Below are positions 9,155 through 17,385 of a stretch of DNA of 64,000 bases, one piece after another. The number at the start of each line of letters is the position of its first letter. The first letter of the stretch is position 1. The DNA is taken from contig QJJF01000001.1 in the NCBI GenBank assembly GCA_003202005.1, positions 1,085,099-1,149,098 on the forward strand. The letters are read 5' to 3'. Source of the stretch: Williamsia faeni. GTDB lineage: Bacteria > Actinomycetota > Actinomycetes > Mycobacteriales > Mycobacteriaceae. A program made the translations under genes and the position numbers. Below the pieces are notes generated by a model, which had not been told where the DNA came from, made no database searches, and saw only the letters and a program-made list of their open reading frames with translations.

Positions 9155-10546
9155 ATGGTGAACGTCGAACAGCCCGTCGCGGCCACAGCGCCGCATGTCC
9201 GCACCAGCCACCATCGGTTGCCGATGCGCGATTTCACGCGGTCGTTTCGCGAATCACCGGGCCTGTCCCGGCTCCTCACCGTCCGGCTCGGAAGCCAGTT
9301 CACCGACGGACTCTTTCAGGCCGCACTGGGCGGTGCCATCCTCTTCAACCCCGAACGGCACGCCGACCCGATGGCGATCGCCGCCGGGATGGCGGTCCTG
9401 CTTCTCCCCTACTCGCTGGTCGGTCCGTTTGCCGGTGCACTGCTCGACCACTGGGATCGACGCATGGTCCTTGTCTGGGCCAATGTGCTCCGGGCCTTCC
9501 TCGTCGCGATGGTCTCGATCGTCGTCGCCACGGGTTCCGGCGACAACGGGGTGTTGATCGCCGCGCTGGCGGTGACCGGCGCGAGCCGGTTTGTCGCGTC
9601 CGGGCTCTCCGCATCCCTGCCGCACGTGGTGCCTCGCGAACTGCTGATCGGCATGAACTCGTTCTTCACCACCATCGGCTCCGTGATCCTGGCCCTCGGT
9701 GCCGGAACCGCCCTCGGTTTGCGCGGGATCTTCGGATCCGACAACACCGGGAGCGCACTGACACTGCTCGGTGCAGTCGTGGTGGCACTGATCACCGCGG
9801 CGATCGCACGCCACTTCGAACCCCTACAGCTCGGCCCTGATCACCCCGACTTCGTCGGCCATCCGACGCCCAAGCATCCCGAGGGCACCGCCCTGCGAGC
9901 GATCGCGGTGGGTCTGGGCCACGGCGCCCGTGCGGTCTGGAGCTCGCCTCCCGCCGCCTCGGCGCTGTCCGGTGTGGGTGCACATCGGATCGTGTTCGGC
10001 ATGAACACCCTCCTGCTGCTGGTGATGACCAAACAATCCGCGCTCGGCGGCGGCCTGACCGGCTTCGGTCTGGTTGCCGGACTGACCGCGGTCGGCATGC
10101 TGTGCGCCGCGGTGATCACCCCCTTCGCGGTGGCCTGGTTCGGCCGCCTGCGCGCTGTGGTGGCGGCCCTGGCCATCGGAACGGTCGCGCAGCTGACGCT
10201 GCTGAGCTTCAACGGCTTGGTCATCTGCATCGCGGCGGTGTTCCTGGGTCTGATCGGCCAGGTGTGCAAGCTCTGCGGCGACGCGGCCATGCAGATGGAC
10301 GTCGACGACGCCCGTCGCGGACAGGCCTTCTCATTCCAGGACGCCCTGTTCAACGTCGCTTTTGTCGCAGCGGTGACCGTCGCCGCGATCGTCATCCCAA
10401 CCAATGGCAAGTCCGCGATCCTCGTTGCCGCCGGTTCGGTGCTCTACGCACTGGCCATCGTGTCCGTCACCCTGATCCACCGTCGACCCATCCCCGCGCC
10501 GCCCGGGCCGCCCGCGCCGCCCGCGCCGCTGGCGAAAACTGCCTGA
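9155..10546 (+). CDS. Major facilitator superfamily transporter
   Basis: This 463-residue protein has about twelve hydrophobic segments and the MFS loop motif GPFAGALLDHWDRRMVLVWAN between helices 2 and 3. The N-terminal 30 residues are hydrophilic. It is probably orthologous to Rv0037c by content and by its divergent position next to yqgE. The substrate is unknown. The C-terminus is a Pro/Ala run (PAPPGPPAPPAPPA). No strong ribosome site precedes ATG 9155; an alternative start is the Met at residue 24 (MRDFTRSF). Confidence 0.88.
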   Translation: MVNVEQPVAATAPHVRTSHHRLPMRDFTRSFRESPGLSRLLTVRLGSQFTDGLFQAALGGAILFNPERHADPMAIAAGMAVLLLPYSLVGPFAGALLDHWDRRMVLVWANVLRAFLVAMVSIVVATGSGDNGVLIAALAVTGASRFVASGLSASLPHVVPRELLIGMNSFFTTIGSVILALGAGTALGLRGIFGSDNTGSALTLLGAVVVALITAAIARHFEPLQLGPDHPDFVGHPTPKHPEGTALRAIAVGLGHGARAVWSSPPAASALSGVGAHRIVFGMNTLLLLVMTKQSALGGGLTGFGLVAGLTAVGMLCAAVITPFAVAWFGRLRAVVAALAIGTVAQLTLLSFNGLVICIAAVFLGLIGQVCKLCGDAAMQMDVDDARRGQAFSFQDALFNVAFVAAVTVAAIVIPTNGKSAILVAAGSVLYALAIVSVTLIHRRPIPAPPGPPAPPAPLAKTA

Positions 10547-10580
10547 CCCGCTCACTTACTCCCCCATCACAGGAGGCAGC

Positions 10581-11417
10581 GTGCAGTACGGACTCGTGTT
10601 CGCCAAGGGCGACAGCGCGGATTTTGCCGACATGGCTGTCGCCGCCGAAGAGGCGGGCTGGGACGCGGTGTTCGGATGGGAGGCACTCTGGGGCGTCGAT
10701 CCCTGGATCTCTCTGACAGCCGCGGCCGTACGTACCAGCCGCATCCGCCTGGGCACCATGCTCACACCTTTGGCCCGGCGGAAACCGTGGGACCTGGCAT
10801 CCACGACCTCCACGCTCGATCGGCTCAGTGGTGGCCGGGTGATCCTCAGCGTCGGGTTGGGGGCTCTGCATCCCGGTTGGCTGGCGTTCGAGGCCGATCA
10901 GGGCCGCAAGGTGCGCGCCGAACTCGTCGACGAGGGCCTCGACGTGATGTTCGGGCTATGGGGTGGCCAGCCCTACGCCTACGACGGCAAGCACTACCAG
11001 GTGCAGCCCACCGATTTCGAGTTGCCCGCCCCGCCGGTCCAGCAGCCCCGGATCACCACCTGGTGTGTGGGATTGGAGGGTTCTCGCAAGTCGATGTCGC
11101 GGGCCGCGCGGTGCGACGGATTGATACCCAACTTCACCGGTGTGGCCGGCCCGGAACCGCAGCCGATCGAACGCTGGGTCGGCGTGGCCGGCGAGATCCG
11201 GGAACTCCGCGAAGAGCTCGGATACACGGGAAAGTACGACGTCGTCTACGAGGGCACCGCCGATCTGTCGGACCCCGCCGGGGAACGCGAAAAAGCCCGC
11301 GCACTCGAAGACGCGGGGATCACGTGGTGGCTCGACTCCGACTGGACTTCGACACCCGACGATCCGATCGCCTACCAACTCGAACGGATCAAAGCCGGTC
11401 CGCCCAAGGAATTCTGA
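10581..11417 (+). CDS. LLM-class flavin-dependent oxidoreductase
   Basis: This 278-residue luciferase-like monooxygenase starts at GTG 10581 behind an AGGAGG site. Family features are the N-terminal TIM-barrel strand (QYGLVFAKGDSADFADMAVAAEEAGWDAVFGWEA), TSRIRLGTMLTPLARRKPWDLASTTSTLDRLSGGRVILSVGLG, and the long insertion before GLEGSRKSMSRAARCDGLIPN. It probably uses FMN or F420; sequence alone does not tell which. It follows the MFS gene by 34 nt and may share its transcript. Confidence 0.88.
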   Translation: MQYGLVFAKGDSADFADMAVAAEEAGWDAVFGWEALWGVDPWISLTAAAVRTSRIRLGTMLTPLARRKPWDLASTTSTLDRLSGGRVILSVGLGALHPGWLAFEADQGRKVRAELVDEGLDVMFGLWGGQPYAYDGKHYQVQPTDFELPAPPVQQPRITTWCVGLEGSRKSMSRAARCDGLIPNFTGVAGPEPQPIERWVGVAGEIRELREELGYTGKYDVVYEGTADLSDPAGEREKARALEDAGITWWLDSDWTSTPDDPIAYQLERIKAGPPKEF

Positions 11418-11426
11418 GCCGCTCAC

Positions 11427-11444
11427 TACCCCACGAATGGGGTA
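11427..11444 (+). terminator. Short hairpin after the LLM gene
   Basis: TACCCCA (11427-11433) pairs with TGGGGTA (11438-11444) around a CGAA loop, 10 nt after the LLM stop codon. No T run follows. The remaining 11445-11682 stretch holds no gene I can support and presumably contains the promoter of the next cassette. Confidence 0.5.
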
Positions 11445-11682
11445 TCTGCGGAGGTCAACGCCAGATCTGAACGACTGAGACGGACAACTGGTCAAGATTC
11501 ACAGCGGGCGAGCACACACCCGGGAATCCGGCTCGGACACGGGTATCGACGCAGTTCAGGATGCATTTCAGTACCCGGATAGTGGCACCGGAACACAATC
11601 GCCGCTGCGATCGTCGCCGAAAATATCGCCAAATCGTGTGACCGAGGCGACAAAAAGGGTGACCACCTGGCACTATTGGCGA

Positions 11683-12096
11683 ATGCGCAATCGTGACGAG
11701 GTATCTGAGTTCGCCATTGAACTCAATCGGCTCTGTGCTTCTCGCTGGCCAGGTGGGTCGCGCACGGCCAACGCAGAAATTGCCGACTGGGTGACGGCCG
11801 AAACAGGTCGCAACATCGATCGGCAGTTCGTCTGGCGGATCCGCAAGGGCCGCGTGATGAAGGTTGACGGCGCTGTTCGCGACGCCATCTGTTCATTCTT
11901 CGGAGTCTCCAAGGAGCACTTCTCTTCCAGTCCCCGCACTCTCGGCGAAGAGGTGCAGGCTGCAATCGAGGAAACGGGGCTTCAAGTAGCCGGCCTCCGT
12001 GCCGATCAGCTGTCATCGACCGGGCGGGCCGAACTCGCCTCGCTACTACGAGAGGTGAGCCGGGTTCTCGAAGCCGAGAAAAGCGTCGGACAATGA
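11683..12096 (+). CDS. XRE/EspR-like helix-turn-helix regulator
   Basis: This protein is 137 residues from ATG 11683. The open frame extends a little further, but the conserved part begins MRNRDEVSEFAIELNRL. The segment GSRTANAEIADWVTAETGRNIDRQFVWRIRKG followed by VRDAICSFFGVSKEHF matches the helix-turn-helix and helix 5 pattern of actinobacterial XRE-like regulators (EspR type). A C-terminal helix (STGRAELASLLREVSRVLEAE) could dimerise. There is no convincing Shine-Dalgarno; a CACTAT element 7 nt upstream would fit a leaderless start. The stop overlaps the next ATG. Confidence 0.75.
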   Translation: MRNRDEVSEFAIELNRLCASRWPGGSRTANAEIADWVTAETGRNIDRQFVWRIRKGRVMKVDGAVRDAICSFFGVSKEHFSSSPRTLGEEVQAAIEETGLQVAGLRADQLSSTGRAELASLLREVSRVLEAEKSVGQ

Positions 12097-12509
12097 TGAC
12101 CCGGCAGAAGATGTTCCGCCTCGCCGCGGCCATCACGCCGATGAGCGGCTGGTCCTGGGACGATTTCGAGTCCCGGCTGGGCGAACAACTCGGATGCGAG
12201 GTTCGGTGCATCACCTCGGAGTCCTTCGACTCGGGCGAGATCACCGGGGCCGCACTGCGGACCGGCGACGGAACCGCGATCATCGTGTCGCCTGCCAACG
12301 TCTCTGACGCGCATCGGATGCACATTGCTGCCCATGAGGCCTGGCATCTGCTCGCCGGCCACGAGGGTTGCGATCAGAACGCGCGTCGCGAGTCGCAGGC
12401 CGAGGCTTTTGCCACGACTGTGGGCACGCTGGCCGAGGGACGGGGCAGCGAACCCCGGAACAATCGCGCATTGACTGCCGCGTTCGGGGCTGTTGGCATA
12501 GTCGCATGA
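12093..12509 (+). CDS. ImmA/IrrE-type metallopeptidase-like protein
   Basis: This 138-residue protein carries the zincin motif HEXXH as HEAWH in HMHIAAHEAWHLLAGHEG near residues 75-90, with a downstream ESQAEAFATTVG helix that could supply a third ligand. The preceding TAIIVSPANVSDAHR matches the beta strand and loop before the motif in ImmA/IrrE (DUF955) proteins. Known members cleave phage or stress repressors. The partner here may be the co-transcribed HTH protein, which is inference. ATG 12093 overlaps the HTH stop (ATGA), and its own stop overlaps the membrane gene. Confidence 0.75.
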   Translation: MMTRQKMFRLAAAITPMSGWSWDDFESRLGEQLGCEVRCITSESFDSGEITGAALRTGDGTAIIVSPANVSDAHRMHIAAHEAWHLLAGHEGCDQNARRESQAEAFATTVGTLAEGRGSEPRNNRALTAAFGAVGIVA

Positions 12510-13309
12510 GTCAGGCGCTCGGCGCCCTCGCCTGGGTGGGGGTCGCCCTGGGGATGATGCTGGCAGTCCGAGGGGGCTGGTACCGCCAGACAGCGACGGC
12601 CGCCTTCGGCGTGTGCATTGTTTTCTATTGCCTGACCGGTGAAAACTACTCGACCTTGGTCCCGGAAGACGGCGTTCGCCAGGCGATGAACACCTCCGAA
12701 CGAATCTGGGGCGCCACCTCGGCGGTGATCGCCGGCTGCGCCCTGGTCGCAACTCTCATGGCGATCCGCTTCGGTGACGACGAATCGGACCACGGCGGCC
12801 GCAGCGGTCCCGATCTCAACCAGCGGATCATGCTTCTCGTGGTGGCCGCCGCCGCCTCCATCGCGGTCATCAATCTGTCGCTGGTCCACAGCGAACTCAC
12901 GCCGTCGTCGGACTTCCTCGCCGACTACGGGCATATGTACCAGGTGGTGGTGTATCAGGCGGTGTTTGCCTTCTGGATCGGATTCCCTGCCGGTTATCTC
13001 GGGTGGACGGTCGTCCGATCCGAGCTCGGGCCGCTGCGTTATCTCGTCGGGTTCGGCGGACTCTGCGGTGTGCTCTGGGCGATCTGGAAAGTCTTTGTCA
13101 CGGCGTTGATCTGGATCGCCGGTACCCACATCGCAGAGGCCAGTCCGGTAAGTCTGTGCCTGGGATTTCTGGCCCTCGCGTTCTGCGTGTTCGGGTCGTT
13201 GCTGCTCGCGCTGACGGCCTCGTTCTCGGCCTGGCGCACCGGACGGACCTACCGGACCGCACGCGCGATCGAAGACCGTCGCCTTCGGCATGACAACCGG
13301 GCTGCCTGA
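12506..13309 (+). CDS. Multispanning membrane protein of the HTH/ImmA cassette (MAB_1171c/DUF6545-like)
   Basis: This 267-residue protein has about seven hydrophobic helices: residues 5-22, 30-45, 72-90, 105-125, 145-165, 175-200 and 215-235. A basic C-terminal tail follows (TGRTYRTARAIEDRRLRHDNRAA). The topology and the operon partners recall the uncharacterised actinobacterial MAB_1171c/DUF6545 group, though I see no diagnostic motif and assign this only by context. ATG 12506 overlaps the peptidase stop by 4 nt, so all three proteins are translationally coupled. Confidence 0.65.
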   Translation: MSQALGALAWVGVALGMMLAVRGGWYRQTATAAFGVCIVFYCLTGENYSTLVPEDGVRQAMNTSERIWGATSAVIAGCALVATLMAIRFGDDESDHGGRSGPDLNQRIMLLVVAAAASIAVINLSLVHSELTPSSDFLADYGHMYQVVVYQAVFAFWIGFPAGYLGWTVVRSELGPLRYLVGFGGLCGVLWAIWKVFVTALIWIAGTHIAEASPVSLCLGFLALAFCVFGSLLLALTASFSAWRTGRTYRTARAIEDRRLRHDNRAA

Positions 13310-13348
13310 GGTTGCAGAGACACCGACCTCAGTCGCGGTCCTGACCTC

Positions 13349-13981
13349 TCACAGACCGAATCCCGGTTCCCCTGGCGACATCACCTCGTCTGCGGTCCCG
13401 TCGAGATCGTGGTCGACGAGTACCTGATCAAAACGTTGATCGCCATCGGTGTCGAAGTAGACCCGCCCACCAGTCCGCACCACAACGATCTCGCCGTGGC
13501 CGTCCGAGTCACGGTCGTAGAGGAGATCCCTCGTATCTCCGTCACCGGTGAAATCGATCAACGTGCGCGCCCCCTCGGCATCCTTGGTGGCCGTTGACGT
13601 CTGGGACGTACCGTCGAGCGAGGTCCAGGTGAGGTGCACGTCGGCCGGCGCCGGGGTTTCGATCTGTGGAGCCGGGATCTCGGGGCCCGGGATCTGCGGG
13701 GTAGCGGCCCGTGGATCCGGTTCTGACTGCCCCCACACACCAGAACCGTTGTCGGAGAACCACGTATCCGGTACACCGTCGTCGTCGAGATCGAGACCAC
13801 TGAGATCTGCGCGGCCATCGCCGTCCTTATCCCACAACACGTCGTCGACCCTGCCGTCACCGTCGAAGTCGAGCCGGACCGCGTCGGCCACACCCCCGCC
13901 GAGCACCGCGTCGGCGGGCGAGCACCACGTGATCGGCGATCCGTCACCAACACCAAAGACGTACTCGATGACCGGGTCCAT
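13349..13981 (-). CDS. Protein with repeated calcium-binding-like DxDxDG motifs (DUF6802-like)
   Basis: This 210-residue protein opens MDPVIEYVFGVGDGSPITWC. It contains at least seven Asp-rich loops (DFDGDGRVDD, DKDGDGRADL, DLDDDGVPDT, DFTGDGDTRD, DRDSDGHGEI, DTDGDQRFDQ, DHDLDGTADE), split into two blocks by a Pro-rich linker (residues about 90-115). The motifs resemble EF-hand or thrombospondin type 3 calcium loops. No signal peptide is visible, so export is uncertain. It is convergent with the membrane gene and divergent from egtE. The DUF assignment is from memory. Confidence 0.65.
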   Translation of the reverse strand: MDPVIEYVFGVGDGSPITWCSPADAVLGGGVADAVRLDFDGDGRVDDVLWDKDGDGRADLSGLDLDDDGVPDTWFSDNGSGVWGQSEPDPRAATPQIPGPEIPAPQIETPAPADVHLTWTSLDGTSQTSTATKDAEGARTLIDFTGDGDTRDLLYDRDSDGHGEIVVVRTGGRVYFDTDGDQRFDQVLVDHDLDGTADEVMSPGEPGFGL

Positions 13982-14079
13982 ACGTACTAGGACGGACTGG
14001 ACCGGTGCGCCGGTTCCGGGCCGGCCGTAGGCGGTAGCGTGTGATGCACACCCTGCCCGGCGTCGAGGAGGATCTACGG

Positions 14080-15171
14080 ATGTATGTCAGCGAGCTCGGT
14101 GATCTGTGGCATCGCGGTCGGACCGAGCCGATGAGCATCCATCTCGATTCGGCATCGGCATCACGCTCCTCCAGCAAGGTCATCGAGACGATCACCGCGC
14201 ATCTGTGGCGCGAATCCGAGCGTGGCGCCTACATCGCACAGGAGCAGATGTCGGAATCCCTCGACCGCTGTCGCCGCGACATCGCCGCACTGGTCGGACA
14301 CCAGGCGCACGAACTCGCGTTCCGGGAGTCGGCAAAGGCCTCACTGCGGGCACTGCTCACCTACTGGAACCTCCCCATCTCCGCCACGGTCTGGGTCGCG
14401 AAGAACGAGTTCGGGCCCAACCTCGACGAATTCGAACGCCGCGGCTACGCCGTCCACACCATCCCCTCCGGCGATGTGTACGGCCACGTCGACACCGACG
14501 CACTCGAGAACATGCTCCAGTTCGACCAGCCCGACTTCATCCACATCTGCCATATCGGCTCACACAGCGGTGTGGTCCAGCCGGTCAACAAGGTTGTGGA
14601 TCTCGCCCGCGCCGCGGGAGTGCCGGTGGTTGTCGACGTCGCGCAGTCGTTCGGTCAGCGCGACTGCGCGTCCGGTGCCGACGTCGTCTACGGCACGAGC
14701 CGCAAGTGGCTGGCCGGTCCACGCGGTGTGGGATTCCTTGCAGTGCGCTCTGATTCGGTACGCCCGGTGGAGATCGAGAGTTCCGAAGCCTTTGTGGCCG
14801 GGCGCCTCGGACTCGGTGTGGCGATCCAGGAACTGCAGAGTTTCGGCCCCGAACGGGTCAGCCGCGAACTCGCCGCCATCGGCCGCTTCACCCGGGAACG
14901 CCTGCACGGTATCGGCAGCTGGGAAGTTCTCGAACCGATCGACGAACCCTCTGCCATCGTCACCCTGGCGCCGCCTCCGGGATGGGGTCCGTCGGATGTC
15001 CTGGCCGCCCGCGACAAACTGCGGTCGATCGGGATCCTGGTCACCTGCGCGGATTCCTGGCGAGCGCCGCTCAACACGGAGCAATCGGTCCTGCGGATCA
15101 GCCCGCACCTGGATGTCCAACGGTCGCACCTGGACCTGCTCGCCGGTGAGCTCCGTCGGATGGGTTACTAG
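14080..15171 (+). CDS. egtE: EgtE-like PLP-dependent aminotransferase-fold lyase
   Basis: This fold-type I PLP enzyme of the class V family has 363 residues. I chose ATG 14080 because a GAGGAGGA site lies 7 nt upstream. The N-terminal motif MSIHLDSASASRSSS, the IHICHIGSHSGVVQPV segment and the PLP-lysine motif GTSRKWLAGPRGVGFLAV match mycobacterial EgtE, the C-S lyase that removes pyruvate in the last step of ergothioneine synthesis. No egtA, B, C or D gene is in the window, so it is an orphan copy here. A general cysteine desulfurase-like enzyme is the alternative. Its 3' end overlaps glpD by 4 nt. Confidence 0.75.
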   Translation: MYVSELGDLWHRGRTEPMSIHLDSASASRSSSKVIETITAHLWRESERGAYIAQEQMSESLDRCRRDIAALVGHQAHELAFRESAKASLRALLTYWNLPISATVWVAKNEFGPNLDEFERRGYAVHTIPSGDVYGHVDTDALENMLQFDQPDFIHICHIGSHSGVVQPVNKVVDLARAAGVPVVVDVAQSFGQRDCASGADVVYGTSRKWLAGPRGVGFLAVRSDSVRPVEIESSEAFVAGRLGLGVAIQELQSFGPERVSRELAAIGRFTRERLHGIGSWEVLEPIDEPSAIVTLAPPPGWGPSDVLAARDKLRSIGILVTCADSWRAPLNTEQSVLRISPHLDVQRSHLDLLAGELRRMGY

Positions 15172-16730
15172 ACCCCGGCCGGATCCACACTCCGGGCAAT
15201 CACGGTGACGGCATCCCTGGCGAGGTCGGCATCCTTGTGCACCAGAGCAATTCGTGTTCGACGGGCCAGGATGTCATCGACCGTGCAGGCGCCTTCGTGC
15301 GTCATCGCGAACTCGATCTCGGCCCGGGTGACGTCGATACCGGGCGCGATCTGCGCGGCCGCATCCGGCACCTGCGCAACGTCCATGACATGCGGGGCCT
15401 CCGCGCCGAACCGGGCGACCAGGGAATCCGGCAATCCCGAGGTGTCCGGCGATCCGGTGGCGCCGATCAGGGGCAATTCACTGGTGTGGCACGGCCCGGC
15501 CCGCAGACCCGACCGGGTGACGGCCTCGTCGACCGCCTGCTCGGCCATCTCCCGATAGGTGGTGAGCTTGCCTCCCACCACCGTGATCAGACCGCTGTCC
15601 CCCACTGCCACAAGGTGTTTGCGGGACAGATCCGCCGTACTCACCGATACGCCTGGACCGACCTCCTCCACCAGCGGACGCAGCCCGGCGAACACCCCTT
15701 GGATGTCGTCTCGGGTCAGCGGACGGGCCAGCGCCTTGTTGATGGTGTCGAGCAGCAGGGTGATCTCACCGTCGGACGGTTGCGGCTCGTCCGGGATCGG
15801 GCCCGGCGCATCCTCGTCGGTCAGTCCGATGTAGGTGCGGCCGAGCTGTTGCGGCAACGCGAACACATACCGGCTGATGCTGTCGCCCAAGGGAACCGTG
15901 AGTGCACCGGTCGGGTTGCCCAGCGACTGGGAGTCGACCACCAGGTGTGTTCCCCGGCTCGGACGCAGCTTCACGGTCCGGTCGACCTCTCCGGCCCAGA
16001 CACCGGTCGCATTGATGACGGCATGCGCCCGGACACCGAATGTGGCACCGGTCAGGACATCTGTCAGGGTCGCCCCTTCGCCGGTCACGTCCGTGGCCCG
16101 CGTGTACGTGCTGATGATCGCGCCGTGGACGGCAGCTGTCCGGGCCAGCGCGACAACAAACCTGGCGTCGTCGATGAGCTGTCCGTCATGGGCCACCACC
16201 GCACCCCGTAGCCCGTCGGTACGGATCCCGGGACACAGCGCCTCGGCTTCCGTCGCCGACACCCTCCGCGACCGGGCCAGGACCTCCGGTGGAGTCTTGG
16301 CGTTGTGCCGCAACATATCCCCGGCCAGCATCCCCAGCCGCGCAGCGGTCGTCGCCTTCCTGGGACTGTCTGTGAAGACCGGAATGACCTGTGGCAGTGC
16401 ATGAACCAGATGAGGTGCTATTCGCGTCATGATCCGGTGACGTTCGAGAGCCGACTCCTTCGCGATGCCGACATCGAGACTCGCCAGATAACGCAGACCA
16501 CCGTGGATCAGCTTGCTGCTCCACCGACTGGTACCGAACGCGAGGTCGCGGGCCTCCACCAGCGCCACCGAGAGGCCGCGGCTCGCGGCATCGAGCGCAA
16601 CTCCGGCGCCGGTGACTCCCCCGCCGATCACCAGGACATCCAATGGCTCAGTGCGCGAACGTAATTCGATCAGACCGGCGCGGCGCGACGTGGGGCTCAG
16701 CGCTCCGGCCGGGATCTGCTCGGCGGTCAT
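15168..16730 (-). CDS. glpD: FAD-dependent glycerol-3-phosphate dehydrogenase
   Basis: This 520-residue flavoenzyme oxidises sn-glycerol-3-phosphate to dihydroxyacetone phosphate and feeds electrons to the quinone pool at the membrane. The Rossmann motif is DVLVIGGGVTGAGVALDAASRG near residue 30. The substrate-site signature GTSRWSSKLIHGGLRYL follows, and the C-terminal cap contains MTHEGACTVDDILARRTR. ATG 16730 overlaps the stop of the TetR gene (ATGA). The same order (glpD1, TetR, flavoprotein, diacylglycerol kinase) is Rv2249c-Rv2252 in M. tuberculosis, supporting glpD1. Confidence 0.93.
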   Translation of the reverse strand: MTAEQIPAGALSPTSRRAGLIELRSRTEPLDVLVIGGGVTGAGVALDAASRGLSVALVEARDLAFGTSRWSSKLIHGGLRYLASLDVGIAKESALERHRIMTRIAPHLVHALPQVIPVFTDSPRKATTAARLGMLAGDMLRHNAKTPPEVLARSRRVSATEAEALCPGIRTDGLRGAVVAHDGQLIDDARFVVALARTAAVHGAIISTYTRATDVTGEGATLTDVLTGATFGVRAHAVINATGVWAGEVDRTVKLRPSRGTHLVVDSQSLGNPTGALTVPLGDSISRYVFALPQQLGRTYIGLTDEDAPGPIPDEPQPSDGEITLLLDTINKALARPLTRDDIQGVFAGLRPLVEEVGPGVSVSTADLSRKHLVAVGDSGLITVVGGKLTTYREMAEQAVDEAVTRSGLRAGPCHTSELPLIGATGSPDTSGLPDSLVARFGAEAPHVMDVAQVPDAAAQIAPGIDVTRAEIEFAMTHEGACTVDDILARRTRIALVHKDADLARDAVTVIARSVDPAGV

Positions 16731-17365
16731 GACTGCACCCGCAGGTACGAGTGCACCGCGTGCCGCAGTTCCGCCGTCCACTGATCGGCCAGGATGGGCT
16801 CGAGGATCGCGTGGGACTGGACCGCCGCCTGGCAGATCATCAGCACCATCGCGGCCATCTGATCGGGCGCTCCCCGGCGCACATCGCCGCGGTATTGACC
16901 GTCGGCGATGGCCCGCCGCAAGATCGTCAAGGCAGCTTGCTGGCTACGGCCCAGTCGAACGAAAACATATGGGGCAAGGGCGCTCGACGGTTCACGCCAG
17001 AGCATTTCGAGGAGGTTGTTCCCACGGATCGCATCGGCGACCGCAACGAGGCGATCAACCTTGTCATCCAGCGTCGGACCGCGTTCCGGGATGTCGGCAA
17101 TCGTGCCGATCAGTTCTCGGGTGACGAGGTCGGCGGTCAGCGTCCGGACGTCCGGCCAGCGCCGATAGACGGTCGGCCGACTGACCCCGGCTTCACGTGC
17201 CACCTCGGCCAGGGTGATCTTGCGACCCGCGGCACGGATCAACACCGTGCGTGTCGCGTCGAGGACACGATCGGTGATGTTGGCGCCCATCGCAGAGGCC
17301 ACCGGGTCGAGGTTGCCGACGCCGGCTTTCACAACGTGGTCCATTTCTTCGTTACGGATTGACAT
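16727..17365 (-). CDS. TetR/AcrR-family transcriptional regulator
   Basis: This 212-residue regulator has a typical N-terminal DNA-binding domain (ITDRVLDATRTVLIRAAGRKITLAEVAREAGVSRPTVYRRWPDVRTL) at residues 30-75 and a helical ligand-binding part. It is co-transcribed with glpD and divergent from the AGPS-like gene with only 20 nt between the starts, so it probably controls both sides. The intergenic TGTGTAAAACTGTAAC region lies within reach as operator. A start at a later Met (residue 8 or 26) cannot be excluded. It corresponds to Rv2250c by position. Confidence 0.88.
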   Translation of the reverse strand: MSIRNEEMDHVVKAGVGNLDPVASAMGANITDRVLDATRTVLIRAAGRKITLAEVAREAGVSRPTVYRRWPDVRTLTADLVTRELIGTIADIPERGPTLDDKVDRLVAVADAIRGNNLLEMLWREPSSALAPYVFVRLGRSQQAALTILRRAIADGQYRGDVRRGAPDQMAAMVLMICQAAVQSHAILEPILADQWTAELRHAVHSYLRVQS

Positions 17366-17385
17366 GTTGTGTAAAACTGTAACTC

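Noticed and set aside
12093-12509. Classical toxin-antitoxin module
   Set aside because: ImmA/IrrE peptidases are not RelE-type or Doc-type toxins, and a membrane third gene is present; a regulatory switch fits better.
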